DNA from: JBHIYN01 sp041984235
GTDB taxonomy: Bacteria; Pseudomonadota; Gammaproteobacteria; Ga0077536
Length of the DNA stretch: 64,000 nt
Direction: 5' to 3'
NCBI GenBank assembly: GCA_041984235.1
Contig: JBHIYN010000004.1
Location: forward strand, 1-64,000
Below are positions 52,286 through 60,356 of the stretch, in pieces; position 1 is the first letter of the stretch; every line of letters begins with the position of its first letter. Made by a program: the position numbers and the translations under genes. The notes beneath the pieces are model-generated. The model saw only the letters and a list, made by a program, of their open reading frames with translations, was not told the DNA's origin and did no database searches.

Positions 52286-53572
52286 CTAATGCAAATTATA
52301 GATACCGTTCGCGGGCGTTCCGCGCGTTTCCTCGGGCTGTTCCTGGTCGTCCTCGCGGGCAGTGGCTGTGCCGGCGCCGTGATCGATTCCGCCACCGACG
52401 CCGCCATCGCCGTGGCCAAGACGCCGTTCAAGGTCGGCGGCGCGGTCATCGACGTGGTCGGCGGCGAGGACGACTGAAGGCCTGCGCCGGGGCGGCACCG
52501 GCGTCGCGTCCAGCGTGGCGCGGCGCACGGCCGGGATGATGTCGGTGCCGAGCAGCTCCATCGCGCTCAGCACCTTGTCGTTCTCCAGCCCGCCGATGCG
52601 CGTCCAGCACAGCAACTCGTCGAAGCCGAAATCGCGCCCCAGCGTGGCCAGCTTGTCGATGCAGTACGCCGGTTCGCCGCAGACGATCGAGTTGCCCTCG
52701 ACGATGTCGTCGAAATCGAGCGAGGCGGCGATATCGCGTGCCGCACCGTAACCTTCGTAGCTTTCGATGTCGGCCTCGCCGCGCGGCGGCGCCACGTACT
52801 TGGCGATGGTGCGGTAGAACCAGTTGACGCGCGGCCCGAAGGTGCGGCGCGCCGCCTCGCGCGTGCGTCCCGGGTAGACCATCACCAGGCAGGCGATGCG
52901 GCCCGCGGCGGGGTCGAAGCCGGCCGCGGCGCGGGCGCGGCGGTAGGCGGCGATGCCACGCCGGGCCTCGGCGGGTCTGAGTCCGAACACGGTCGACATC
53001 AGGACGTCGTGGCCGAGGCGTCCGGCGGCCTCGAAGCTGGCCGTCGACAGGCAGGCCATGTAGATCGGCGGATGCGGATCCTGCAGCGGCTTGGGCCGCA
53101 CGCTGATGTCGTCGAAGTCGAAATAGCGGCCATGGTGGCTGAACCGATCCAGGGTCCAGCACTTGTGGATGACCGCCAGGCTTTCCTCGAAGCGCTCGCG
53201 CGAATGGGCCTGGTCGACGCCGAAGCCGCGGTACTCGAGCGGCTGGTAGCCGCGTCCGACGCCAAGGTTCACGCGCCCGTCGCTGAGCAGGTCGAGAAAG
53301 GCGAAATCCTCGGCCACCCGCAGCGGATGGTGAAACGGCAGGATGACCACGCCCGAACCGAGGCGGATGCGCGAGGTGCGCGCGGCGACTGCCGCGAGCG
53401 TGACCTGCGGTGATGCGCAGTAGCCGTATTCGCTGAAGTGATGCTCGGCCGGCCACACCGAGTCGTAGCCGAGGCGCTCGGCCTCGACCATCAGGTCGAG
53501 CTGGTTCCTGACCACTTCGTGCTCGGTGTAGCCGAGCGGGTTCTCGAACAGGTGCAGCATGCCGAGCTTCAT
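52286..53572 (-). CDS. LLM class luciferase-like oxidoreductase
   Basis: A 428-aa frame, of which residues 1-365 are a typical luciferase-like monooxygenase (MKLGMLHLFENPLGYTEHE; YDSVWPAEHHFSEYGY; SRIRLGSGVVILPFHHPLRVAEDFAFLDLLSDGRVNLGVGRGYQP). The last ~60 residues are low-complexity, have no family counterpart and run antisense to the lipoprotein gene, so the real protein may once have ended near residue 370 and lost its stop, or the tail may be genuine. Flavin-dependent oxidation of an unknown substrate is expected. Confidence 0.82.
   Translation of the reverse strand: MKLGMLHLFENPLGYTEHEVVRNQLDLMVEAERLGYDSVWPAEHHFSEYGYCASPQVTLAAVAARTSRIRLGSGVVILPFHHPLRVAEDFAFLDLLSDGRVNLGVGRGYQPLEYRGFGVDQAHSRERFEESLAVIHKCWTLDRFSHHGRYFDFDDISVRPKPLQDPHPPIYMACLSTASFEAAGRLGHDVLMSTVFGLRPAEARRGIAAYRRARAAAGFDPAAGRIACLVMVYPGRTREAARRTFGPRVNWFYRTIAKYVAPPRGEADIESYEGYGAARDIAASLDFDDIVEGNSIVCGEPAYCIDKLATLGRDFGFDELLCWTRIGGLENDKVLSAMELLGTDIIPAVRRATLDATPVPPRRRPSVVLAADHVDDRAADLERRLGHGDGGVGGGIDHGAGTATAREDDQEQPEETRGTPANGIYNLH
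52289..52477 (+). CDS. Small lipoprotein
   Basis: A 62-aa protein with an N-terminal hydrophobic signal (ARFLGLFLVVLAGSGC) and a lipobox-like cysteine at about residue 27. A short amphipathic mature part follows (AVIDSATDAAIAVAKTPFKVGGAVIDVVGG). The lipobox is imperfect (GSGC rather than LAGC). GC-rich third positions and a good promoter upstream support the gene. It lies antisense to the end of the LLM frame. It resembles small DolP-like gammaproteobacterial outer-membrane lipoproteins. Confidence 0.72.
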   Translation: MQIIDTVRGRSARFLGLFLVVLAGSGCAGAVIDSATDAAIAVAKTPFKVGGAVIDVVGGEDD

Positions 53573-53732
53573 GGCGTTCCCCTCACGCAGGACGCCAACG
53601 CAGCGCCTTTGCCTGCAGTGAATATGGGGTGCTGCGCTGTCATCATCCAGCGCCGACGCTGATCGAGGTCAGCTAAGGGGCACGACCTCCCGCATTGCCT
53701 TGCGTGTTGCACTGCATCTAGACTGTGGTCCC

Positions 53733-54416
53733 ATGGATATGCCCGCCAGCCCCCAGCCCCAAGACTGCCTTGCGCCGACCGCCATCGTCGATGCCGATCA
53801 CCCGGCCGTGATCGCTTTCGCGGAGACCCACGCGAACGGCGCGGACGTGCGCGAACGCGCCGTGGCGCTGTACTACGCGGTACGTGACGGCGTGCGCTAC
53901 GACGCCTACGGCATCGATCTCAGCGTGCGCGGCCTGAGCGCGAGCCGCGCGCTGGAGACCGGGCGCGGCTGGTGCGTGAGCAAGGCCGCGCTACTGGCCG
54001 CCGCCTGCCGCGCCGTGGGGATCCCCGCGGCGCTGGGTTACGCCGACGTACGCAACCACCTCTCGACCGAGCGCATGCGCCAGACCATGCAGACCGACGT
54101 CTTCTACTGGCATGGCTACACCGCGATCCGCATCGGCGAGGCCTGGCTCAAGGCGACGCCCGCGTTCAACCGGGAGCTGTGCGAGAAGTTCCGCATGCAC
54201 ACGCTCGACTTCGACGGCCGCGAGGACTCCATCTACCACCCGTTCGACCTCGACGGCCGCCAGCACATGGAGTACCTGGCCTACCGCGGCGAGTTTGCCG
54301 ACGTGCCGCTGGAGCGCATTCGCGCCGATTTCGCGCGGCACTATCCGCACCTCGACGAATCACTGGGCGAGGGTGATTTCGAGCGCGAGGTGGACCAGGA
54401 GACGGCCGCCTCCTGA
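53733..54416 (+). CDS. Transglutaminase-like (cysteine protease fold) protein
   Basis: A 227-aa protein started at ATG 53733. The transglutaminase core has Cys81 in GRGWCVSKAALLAAACRAVGIPA, His in WHGYTAIRIG and Asp in the following strand, giving a complete triad. No signal peptide or extra domain is present. Such bacterial proteins cleave or rearrange peptide/amide bonds; the substrate is unknown. It is followed by an M24 peptidase 91 bp downstream. Confidence 0.85.
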   Translation: MDMPASPQPQDCLAPTAIVDADHPAVIAFAETHANGADVRERAVALYYAVRDGVRYDAYGIDLSVRGLSASRALETGRGWCVSKAALLAAACRAVGIPAALGYADVRNHLSTERMRQTMQTDVFYWHGYTAIRIGEAWLKATPAFNRELCEKFRMHTLDFDGREDSIYHPFDLDGRQHMEYLAYRGEFADVPLERIRADFARHYPHLDESLGEGDFEREVDQETAAS

Positions 54417-54507
54417 TTCGGCCGGCGGCACGCGGCGGCCGCCGCTTTGACTTCCGGCCTCCACCCGTACAAGCTGCGGGGGCGCTGCCTGGGGGAGGGT
54501 CGTGGCC

Positions 54508-55689
54508 ATGTTCAACGAGCCCGTATTCGGCAAGGCCGAGTTCGAGCGCCGCTACGAGCGTGCGTGGGCGCGCATGGAGGCCGCCGGCCTCGATGCGCTG
54601 GTGTGCTACAACCCGGGCAACCAGTTCTGGCTGACCGGCTACATGGGCTCGCTGTCGGCCAAGCGCTTCCCCGAGTTCTCCCAGCACGCGCTGTATCCCA
54701 AGGTCATCCTGCCGCGCGGCAAGCCGCCGATCATCGTCGGCTTCGTCATGCCGCAGGAGACCTACGAGCACGAGACGCACGTCGAGGACATGCGCATCGT
54801 CGGCACTCCGCTGGAGGAGACCCGGCCAAAGGCGATCAAGCAGGCGCTGACCGGCCTCAAGCTGCAGCGTGGCGCGATCGGCGTCGACACCGGCGCCTTC
54901 GGCGGCATCGTCGTCAACGAGTGGAACAACCTGACCAGGGCGCTGCCACACGCGACCTTCAGCGACTGCACCGAGCTCATGTACCGGCTGCGCATGGTCA
55001 AGTCCGAGGCCGAGGTGTCCTACCTGCGCATCGCGGTCGAGATCCAGAACAACGCCTTCCGCAAGTTCATCCGCCGCATCGGCTGCGGCATCAGCGAGAC
55101 CGAGCTGATGTTCACCCTGATGCAGTGCCAGGCCGAGGCCGGCGCCACCGAGGTCGGCATCGCGATGCCCTGGACCCATCCCGGCTACACCTTTTTCCGC
55201 GCGCAGTTCCCCGACCGGCTGATGGAGCCCGGTGATTTCCAGTGGGTCGATGGCGGCGCCCTCTACCGCGGCTACTGCTCGGACTACGACATCATCATCG
55301 CCTACGGCTCGCCGACCGCGAAGCAGGAGAAGGCCTTCAACGACATGCAGCGCATTTACCGCGAGGCGCTGGCGTTCTGGAAGCCGGGACGCGCCATCCG
55401 GGATATCTCCAAAGACGTGCAACGCATCGTCAGGGCACACCGCCAGATCGATCCGCTGAACGGCCATTTCACCGGCCACAATCTCGGCTACGAAATGGTC
55501 GAGAAGCCGTGGTTCGGGGTCGGCGCGCCGGCCGATCTCAAGCTCGAGCCGAACATGGTGATCGCCCCCGAGTGGTTCATCAAGACACCGTTCGGACCGA
55601 TCCTGTTCGAGGAGAACTTCCTCGTTACCGAGGACGGCCTGGAGCGGCTCACCGACTATCCCTCCAAGCTGCAGGTGGTCGCCGACTGA
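54508..55689 (+). CDS. M24 family metallopeptidase (Xaa-Pro dipeptidase/creatinase-like)
   Basis: A 393-aa protein begun at ATG 54508, spaced correctly from GGGGGAGGG. The creatinase N-terminal domain (GLDALVCYNPGNQFWLTGY) is followed by the pita-bread domain: metal ligands Asp in QWVDGGALYRGY and SDYDI, His in TGHNLGYEM, and Glu in IAPEWF and FEENFLV. Relatives include prolidases and the DMSP lyase DddP; the sequence alone does not decide. It is likely cotranscribed with the DUF2306 membrane gene downstream. Confidence 0.85.
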   Translation: MFNEPVFGKAEFERRYERAWARMEAAGLDALVCYNPGNQFWLTGYMGSLSAKRFPEFSQHALYPKVILPRGKPPIIVGFVMPQETYEHETHVEDMRIVGTPLEETRPKAIKQALTGLKLQRGAIGVDTGAFGGIVVNEWNNLTRALPHATFSDCTELMYRLRMVKSEAEVSYLRIAVEIQNNAFRKFIRRIGCGISETELMFTLMQCQAEAGATEVGIAMPWTHPGYTFFRAQFPDRLMEPGDFQWVDGGALYRGYCSDYDIIIAYGSPTAKQEKAFNDMQRIYREALAFWKPGRAIRDISKDVQRIVRAHRQIDPLNGHFTGHNLGYEMVEKPWFGVGAPADLKLEPNMVIAPEWFIKTPFGPILFEENFLVTEDGLERLTDYPSKLQVVAD

Positions 55690-55720
55690 GCATGTGCCGG
55701 CGATCACAGGAGTACACGTG

Positions 55721-56473
55721 ATGGCAACGATCCCCGGGCACCTCGGGTCGCCGCGCGGCCTCGCCGATGCCCGCATCAGCCAGGCGCTGTGGTGGATCTT
55801 CGGACTCGCCTGCGTGTTCTACGCGATCCTCGCCTTCGACTACTTTCTCAGCTTCGCCGCCGGGCGCGAGGGCCTGTGGCTGCGGCTGTTCGCCGCGCTG
55901 GTGTCCGAGGAGTATGCCTTCTGCGCCGGCTCGGTCCACGTCGACCAGGCCGTGGCCTACGCCGACGGTCTCGACTTCCTGCTCATGCATACCACCATGG
56001 GTGCGATCTGCATGGCGATCGGGCCGTTTCAATTCATGCACGGCGTGCGCCGCCGTTTCCCCGCCGCGCACCGCAGCGCGGGACGCATCTATCTCGGCTC
56101 GGTGACACTGTCGATGATCGGCGGCCTGGCCTACCTCGGGACCACGCCGTGGCTGACCATCTACTCCGGTCCGGCGTTCGCGGTCGCGCTGCTCGGACTG
56201 GACCTCATGGTGCTGCTGACCGCGTGGCTCGCCTACCGCGCCATCCGCCAGCGCGACGTGCAGCGTCACCAGGCGTGGATGGCGTTCAATTTCGGCCTGG
56301 TGCTGGCGACCCCGGGGCTGCGCCTGTTGTGGATCGTGTTCGGCTGGTTCGTGCCGCAGTTCGACCAGGCCGCCGCCAACCTCGCCATCACCACCTTCCT
56401 GCTGCCGGCCTGCCTGACCTTCATGCTGCTGTGGGTCTCGGCGCAGCGGCGGGTGCCGGCGCCGCCGCGCTGA
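55721..56473 (+). CDS. DUF2306 membrane protein
   Basis: A 250-aa integral membrane protein with about six or seven hydrophobic segments. It has the DUF2306 signature: LLMHTTMGAICMAIGPFQFM followed by HRSAGRIYLGSVTLSMIGG and the helical QRHQAWMAFNFGLVL. ATG 55721 has AGGAGT seven bases upstream. Its stop overlaps the next membrane gene (TGATG), so the two are coupled. Role unknown. Confidence 0.8.
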   Translation: MATIPGHLGSPRGLADARISQALWWIFGLACVFYAILAFDYFLSFAAGREGLWLRLFAALVSEEYAFCAGSVHVDQAVAYADGLDFLLMHTTMGAICMAIGPFQFMHGVRRRFPAAHRSAGRIYLGSVTLSMIGGLAYLGTTPWLTIYSGPAFAVALLGLDLMVLLTAWLAYRAIRQRDVQRHQAWMAFNFGLVLATPGLRLLWIVFGWFVPQFDQAAANLAITTFLLPACLTFMLLWVSAQRRVPAPPR

Positions 56474-57123
56474 TGCCAGGCCGGCCAGCGTGGCTGACGC
56501 CGCTGGCCATGGCGGCGCTCGCGGTGAGCGTGTTCGAGCACTGGCTGCGCTACGTCCTGCCGGAAGCGCTGGTGGTGCCCTGGACCTGGCAGGCCTCGTA
56601 CGGCGTGGACCGGCAGGCTTTCGCCGCCATGCCCGGGCCGTTCGTGGTCTACGCGCTGACCCTGGGCACGACCCTGGCGAGCGGCCCCGCGGCCGTCGCA
56701 CGGGTACTCGCCGGACGCGCGCCGGGCTATGCCTTCCTGGTTGCGGCGTCGCTCGCTGCCATCGCCGGGGCGGTGCTGGCAGCCGCGCGCGGCGCCGGCA
56801 TGCCGGGCGGGCCGGCGATGCAGTTCTACTACTACGGCATGGCCCTGCTGTGGCTGGTCGCCAACGTCCGTGCCGCGACCGCACACGAGCGCGGCAACCG
56901 GCTGGTCGCGCGCGACTGGACCCTGTACAGCTTCGCCGTGGCGCTGGCGCCCGCCGGGATCGTCGTCACGGCGCCGGTGTGGTCCCTGCTCGAGGTGATG
57001 AGCGTCGATGACGCCTGCGTGACCGCGGCCACCATGACCACCGCCGGGCTCTACCTCGCGGCGCACTTCTGCATCTGCGAGCTGCTCGACGCGCGTACAC
57101 CGTCACGCGCCGCGTCGGGCTAG
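56473..57123 (+). CDS. Membrane protein coupled to DUF2306 gene
   Basis: A 216-aa membrane protein with about five or six hydrophobic helices (LTPLAMAALAVSVFEHWL; PFVVYALTLGTTLASGPAAVARVLAG; YAFLVAASLAAIAGAVLAAARG). No family recognised. It starts in the upstream stop codon (TGATG). The C-terminal segment YLAAHFCICELLDA is cysteine-containing. It may form a complex with the DUF2306 protein. Its stop overlaps the convergent binding-protein gene by 4 bp. Confidence 0.7.
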   Translation: MPGRPAWLTPLAMAALAVSVFEHWLRYVLPEALVVPWTWQASYGVDRQAFAAMPGPFVVYALTLGTTLASGPAAVARVLAGRAPGYAFLVAASLAAIAGAVLAAARGAGMPGGPAMQFYYYGMALLWLVANVRAATAHERGNRLVARDWTLYSFAVALAPAGIVVTAPVWSLLEVMSVDDACVTAATMTTAGLYLAAHFCICELLDARTPSRAASG

Positions 57124-57938
57124 TCGCCGGTCTCCGCGTTGGGGAAGAACAACTGCTCGCCGCCGGCGCGGAAGGCGGCGATCGCGGCCTGCCCCTCGGC
57201 CGACAGCATCCAGGTGACGAACGTTTGCGCAGGGGCGGCGGATACGTGCGGGTGGCGCGCCGGGTCGACCCGGATCAGGCTGTACTGGTTGAACAGCGCC
57301 GGATCGCCCTCGAGCACGATCGCGTGGCTGTCCGGCCGCGGCAGCGCCGTCCACGTCGCGCGGTCACTCAGCGTGTAGCCATCGAACTCGAAAGCGACCG
57401 CGAGGGCACGGGTCATGCCGCCGCCGATCTCCTTGTACCAGCGGTCGCGTGCCGGGTCCGGTGTGAAGCCCGCCGCGCGCCACAGTGCCCGTTCGCGCCG
57501 GTGCGTACCGCTGTCGTCGCCGCGCGAGACGAACACGGCGCCGGCCGAGGCGATGCGCGCCAGCCCCTGCGCGGCGCCGCCGGAGCCGGTCACGCCGGCC
57601 GGATCGGCACGCGGGCCAACCAGCACGAAGGTGTTGTACATGACCGGGTGCCGGGCGATGCCATGGCCGGCGGCGATGAACGCCTCCTCGGCCTCGCGGG
57701 CGTGCACCAGCACCACGTCGCCGTTGCCGTCGGCCGCGTTGCGCAAGGCCTGCCCGGTGCCGACGGCGACGACCCGAACCTCGATCCCGCTCGCGGCGGT
57801 GAACTTCGGCAGCAGCTCGTCGAACAGGCCCGAGGCCTGGGTCGAGGTGGTCGACTGCAGCACGATGGAATCGGTGGCATGGGCGGCCACGGGCAAGGTC
57901 GTGCAAACGACGAGGATGAAGCGGTAAATCAGGTGCAT
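57120..57938 (-). CDS. Tungstate/molybdate-type ABC substrate-binding protein (TupA-like)
   Basis: A 272-aa exported protein with signal peptide (residues 1-22) and the TupA family opening STTSTQASGLFDELLPKF, then VVAVGTGQALRNAADGNGDVVLVHA and HPVMYNTFVLVGPRADP. TupA proteins bind tungstate (some molybdate) in the periplasm and pass it to TupBC. No permease or ATPase gene is adjacent, so it is an orphan or uses a distant transporter. It is 4 bp downstream of the alginate-export-type barrel and could be cotranscribed with it. Confidence 0.85.
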   Translation of the reverse strand: MHLIYRFILVVCTTLPVAAHATDSIVLQSTTSTQASGLFDELLPKFTAASGIEVRVVAVGTGQALRNAADGNGDVVLVHAREAEEAFIAAGHGIARHPVMYNTFVLVGPRADPAGVTGSGGAAQGLARIASAGAVFVSRGDDSGTHRRERALWRAAGFTPDPARDRWYKEIGGGMTRALAVAFEFDGYTLSDRATWTALPRPDSHAIVLEGDPALFNQYSLIRVDPARHPHVSAAPAQTFVTWMLSAEGQAAIAAFRAGGEQLFFPNAETGD

Positions 57939-57942
57939 CGGA

Positions 57943-59346
57943 TCAGAACCTCATCAGGAACTGGGTGTAGCCATAGAGTGCATCGCCCTGTCGCGGCGAG
58001 GCCGGTGCGTCGCGCATGAACTCGCCGTCGACCAGGCACGCGGCACCGGCCTCGAAGCGGTAATTGCCGGGCACGACCTCCCAGCGCAGGCGCATCTCGA
58101 CCTGCTGGCCGATGAAGCTGCCGGTCGCACCACTGGGGTCGCGGAGCCCGGTGGTGGTCCACGCATCGCGCGCGGAGGCCAGCCAGAAGCCGCGCCACGC
58201 CAGCATCAGCCTGACGTTCGCCAGCGGCGCCGCGTGCAGGCGCAGGCCCGGTGAGAGCAGGTTGCTGCGCGCGAACGGCCCGTAGATCCCGGTGGGTCCG
58301 AACTCGAAACGTCGCGCCCCGAACAGCGGGTCGAAACGGTCGTTGTCGCCGTCGGTCGGGGAGTCGTCGCCGCTGGCGTAGTCGAACTCGGCTTTGAGGC
58401 GCGGTGACCAGGCGTGTGCCCACGTATAGCCGATCTCGACGTGCTCGAAATGGGCCAGATGATCGAGGTCGCGACGATCGGTGGCGGCGGTCGTCTGGCG
58501 CGACTCGCCGAATTGCAGCGCCGCCTCGACGAGGTAATCGACGCGGCCCGGCGCGTGCGGGCGGTAGAGCCGTAAACCCGGGGTGTACAGCTCCCGGTTA
58601 CGCGTCGGGCGCCCGTCGGCGTCGGCCTCGTTCAGACCGAGCAGGTAGACGTCGCCGCGGTGTCCGCCGGGCATCAGGGCAAGGTCGTAGTGCAGGCCCC
58701 ACAGCCGGACTTCGGTATCCTCCTCGTCGAACTCGATACGGTTGTCATGCAGGGCGTCGAAGGTGTTCGGTTTGCGGTTGACGGGCAGGGTGTAGAACGC
58801 CTGCAGGCTGCGGCCCTGCGCATCGCTCCAGCGCCACTCGACGCCGGTGAAGGTATTGATGGTATTGCGATAGAGGCTGCGGGCGACGAGACGTCGGCTG
58901 CCTACGTCGAGGGTCAGTCGCCCGGCGCGCAGCTCGCTGTGGTCGCCGGCAAGCAGCACGTCGTCCCGGGACCAGGCCAGGTAACCCTGCAGCAGCTCGG
59001 CCGGGTTGATCATGGTCGTGCTGAGCGGCGAACCGCTGTCGTCGAGGAAGGCCCGCGAGTCGATGATCTCGATACCGGCGCGCAGCGCCTCGCCGCGCAG
59101 CTCGGTCAGTATGATGGTGCGCAGCGCGAGCATCTGGTCGCCGCCGTCGCGGGCGGCGCGAAACTGGCCGCCGAGCGTTTCGTATCGGGTCCGGTGCGAG
59201 CCCGAGAGGTGCAGCCAGGGCGGCAGGTCCGCGGCGGTGGCCAGGCGCCACGGCGCGGCGGCCGGCGCGCGCGGCGCGGCCGCGGCCAGCATAATCATCG
59301 CGACGATGACGACCAGGGCGCTTCTCGTATCGGCAATAGCGACCAT
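57943..59346 (-). CDS. Alginate export family outer membrane barrel
   Basis: A 467-aa barrel protein if started at the ATG at 59346, which gives a signal peptide (ALVVIVAMIMLAAAAPRAPAAA). An ATG at 59418 would leave only 2 bp to the divergent yqeC. Repeating amphipathic strands (HRTRYETLGGQFRAARDGGDQM; VGYTW/EIGYTWAHAWSPRLKAEFDYASGDD) run to the terminal TQFLMRF. Family members form anion-selective pores; given the TupA-like partner, an oxyanion route is possible but unproven. Confidence 0.8.
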   Translation of the reverse strand: MVAIADTRSALVVIVAMIMLAAAAPRAPAAAPWRLATAADLPPWLHLSGSHRTRYETLGGQFRAARDGGDQMLALRTIILTELRGEALRAGIEIIDSRAFLDDSGSPLSTTMINPAELLQGYLAWSRDDVLLAGDHSELRAGRLTLDVGSRRLVARSLYRNTINTFTGVEWRWSDAQGRSLQAFYTLPVNRKPNTFDALHDNRIEFDEEDTEVRLWGLHYDLALMPGGHRGDVYLLGLNEADADGRPTRNRELYTPGLRLYRPHAPGRVDYLVEAALQFGESRQTTAATDRRDLDHLAHFEHVEIGYTWAHAWSPRLKAEFDYASGDDSPTDGDNDRFDPLFGARRFEFGPTGIYGPFARSNLLSPGLRLHAAPLANVRLMLAWRGFWLASARDAWTTTGLRDPSGATGSFIGQQVEMRLRWEVVPGNYRFEAGAACLVDGEFMRDAPASPRQGDALYGYTQFLMRF

Positions 59347-59420
59347 GAATGCTGTACCGTTTATGCAAATCCCAGGCACGAAAGCGCGGCATCCTAAGCA
59401 AATCGATAGCCTCATCAAAT

Positions 59421-60191
59421 ATGAAAAATGAAACCGATATCGCTCGGCAAACGGATCTGGTCGCGGCCCTGGGCGCGACCCGCGGTGTCGTCGTCCTGGT
59501 TGGCGCGGGAGGCAAGAAGACGACCCTGTACGCGCTCGCGAAGTTGCACCCGGGGCGGGTGGCGATGACGTCGACCTCGCACATGTACACCTACGACGAA
59601 GCGCGCGTCGATCGCGTGGTACGGGTGCACGATGAAGGACTGGCCGACGGCGACGCGGCCCGGGTCGTCGCCTACGCCGGCGCTACCGACACGCGCGACC
59701 GGGTCGGCGGTCTGAGCGAGGATCAGATCCGCGCGTTATGGGCGCGTGGCATCTTTGACCTGATGCTGATCAAGGGCGACGGCGCCCGCGCGCGCTGGAT
59801 CAAGGCGCCGGCGGCCCACGAGCCGCTCATTCCCGCGTTCACCGATACCGTGATTGCGGTGGTCTCCGCACGCGTGCTCGGGCGCCGCCTCGGCGACGGT
59901 ATCGCGCATCGCCCGGAGCTGGCGGCGGCGGTCATGCAGACCGACCTCGACACGCCGCTGCGACCGGAGCACCTGGCGCGCCTGCTGGTCTCGCCCCGCG
60001 GTCTGCTCAAGGGCGTCGGCGCCGCGCGCGTGGTGCCGCTGCTCAACATGGTCGACGACGACGCCGTGCACGCCGGTGCCGCGGAAGCGGCGCGGCTGGC
60101 GCTGGCGTCGACCGCGCGTTTCGACCGCGTGGTGCTGGCGGCGATGAAGGCGCCGCGCCTGGTCGAGGTGATCGGGCGCGGTGCGGGCTAG
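59421..60191 (+). CDS. yqeC: YqeC family accessory protein (molybdenum hydroxylase maturation)
   Basis: A 256-aa protein with a P-loop-like VGAGGKKTTL near residue 27, the MTSTSHMYT segment and the family signature IKGDGARARWIKAPAAHEPLIP. YqeC is encoded with selenium-dependent molybdenum hydroxylases and is thought to act on their cofactor. No hydroxylase is in the window, though the neighbouring TupA-like protein fits a Mo/W theme. Its TAG stop lies within the left arm of a palindromic element. Confidence 0.85.
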   Translation: MKNETDIARQTDLVAALGATRGVVVLVGAGGKKTTLYALAKLHPGRVAMTSTSHMYTYDEARVDRVVRVHDEGLADGDAARVVAYAGATDTRDRVGGLSEDQIRALWARGIFDLMLIKGDGARARWIKAPAAHEPLIPAFTDTVIAVVSARVLGRRLGDGIAHRPELAAAVMQTDLDTPLRPEHLARLLVSPRGLLKGVGAARVVPLLNMVDDDAVHAGAAEAARLALASTARFDRVVLAAMKAPRLVEVIGRGAG

Positions 60192-60356
60192 CAGCCTGTC
60201 GGACTCAGGCTCATCTGCTGCGGCAGATGGGAATCGGGCCAGATTTCCGTTCGCCCTCGTTAAATAGTCACCACTATTCGCCTCGGACGAACGAAAATCC
60301 GGCCTCGATTCCCACCCGCCTCGCGACGATGCCCTGAGTCCGACAGGCTGCTAGCC
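60186..60356. repeat. 171-bp near-palindromic element supplying two stop codons
   Basis: Perfect 24-bp inverted ends (60186-60209 and 60333-60356) contain AGCAGCCTGTCGGACTCAGG and its complement. Imperfect arms continue inward (TGGGAATCG...CGTTCG against CGAACG...CGATTCCCA) to a central AATAGT-CACC-ACTATT, so almost the whole element can fold. The outermost CTAG supplies the TAG stops of yqeC (left) and of the convergent aminotransferase (right). Elements with this core are widespread in gammaproteobacterial intergenic DNA. There is no ORF. It may act as a bidirectional terminator. Confidence 0.85.

Noticed and set aside
43761..52288. Integrated phage or mobile island carrying the defence operon
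   Set aside because: No integrase, transposase, tRNA or flanking repeat is visible; only the mod centre has deviating composition.
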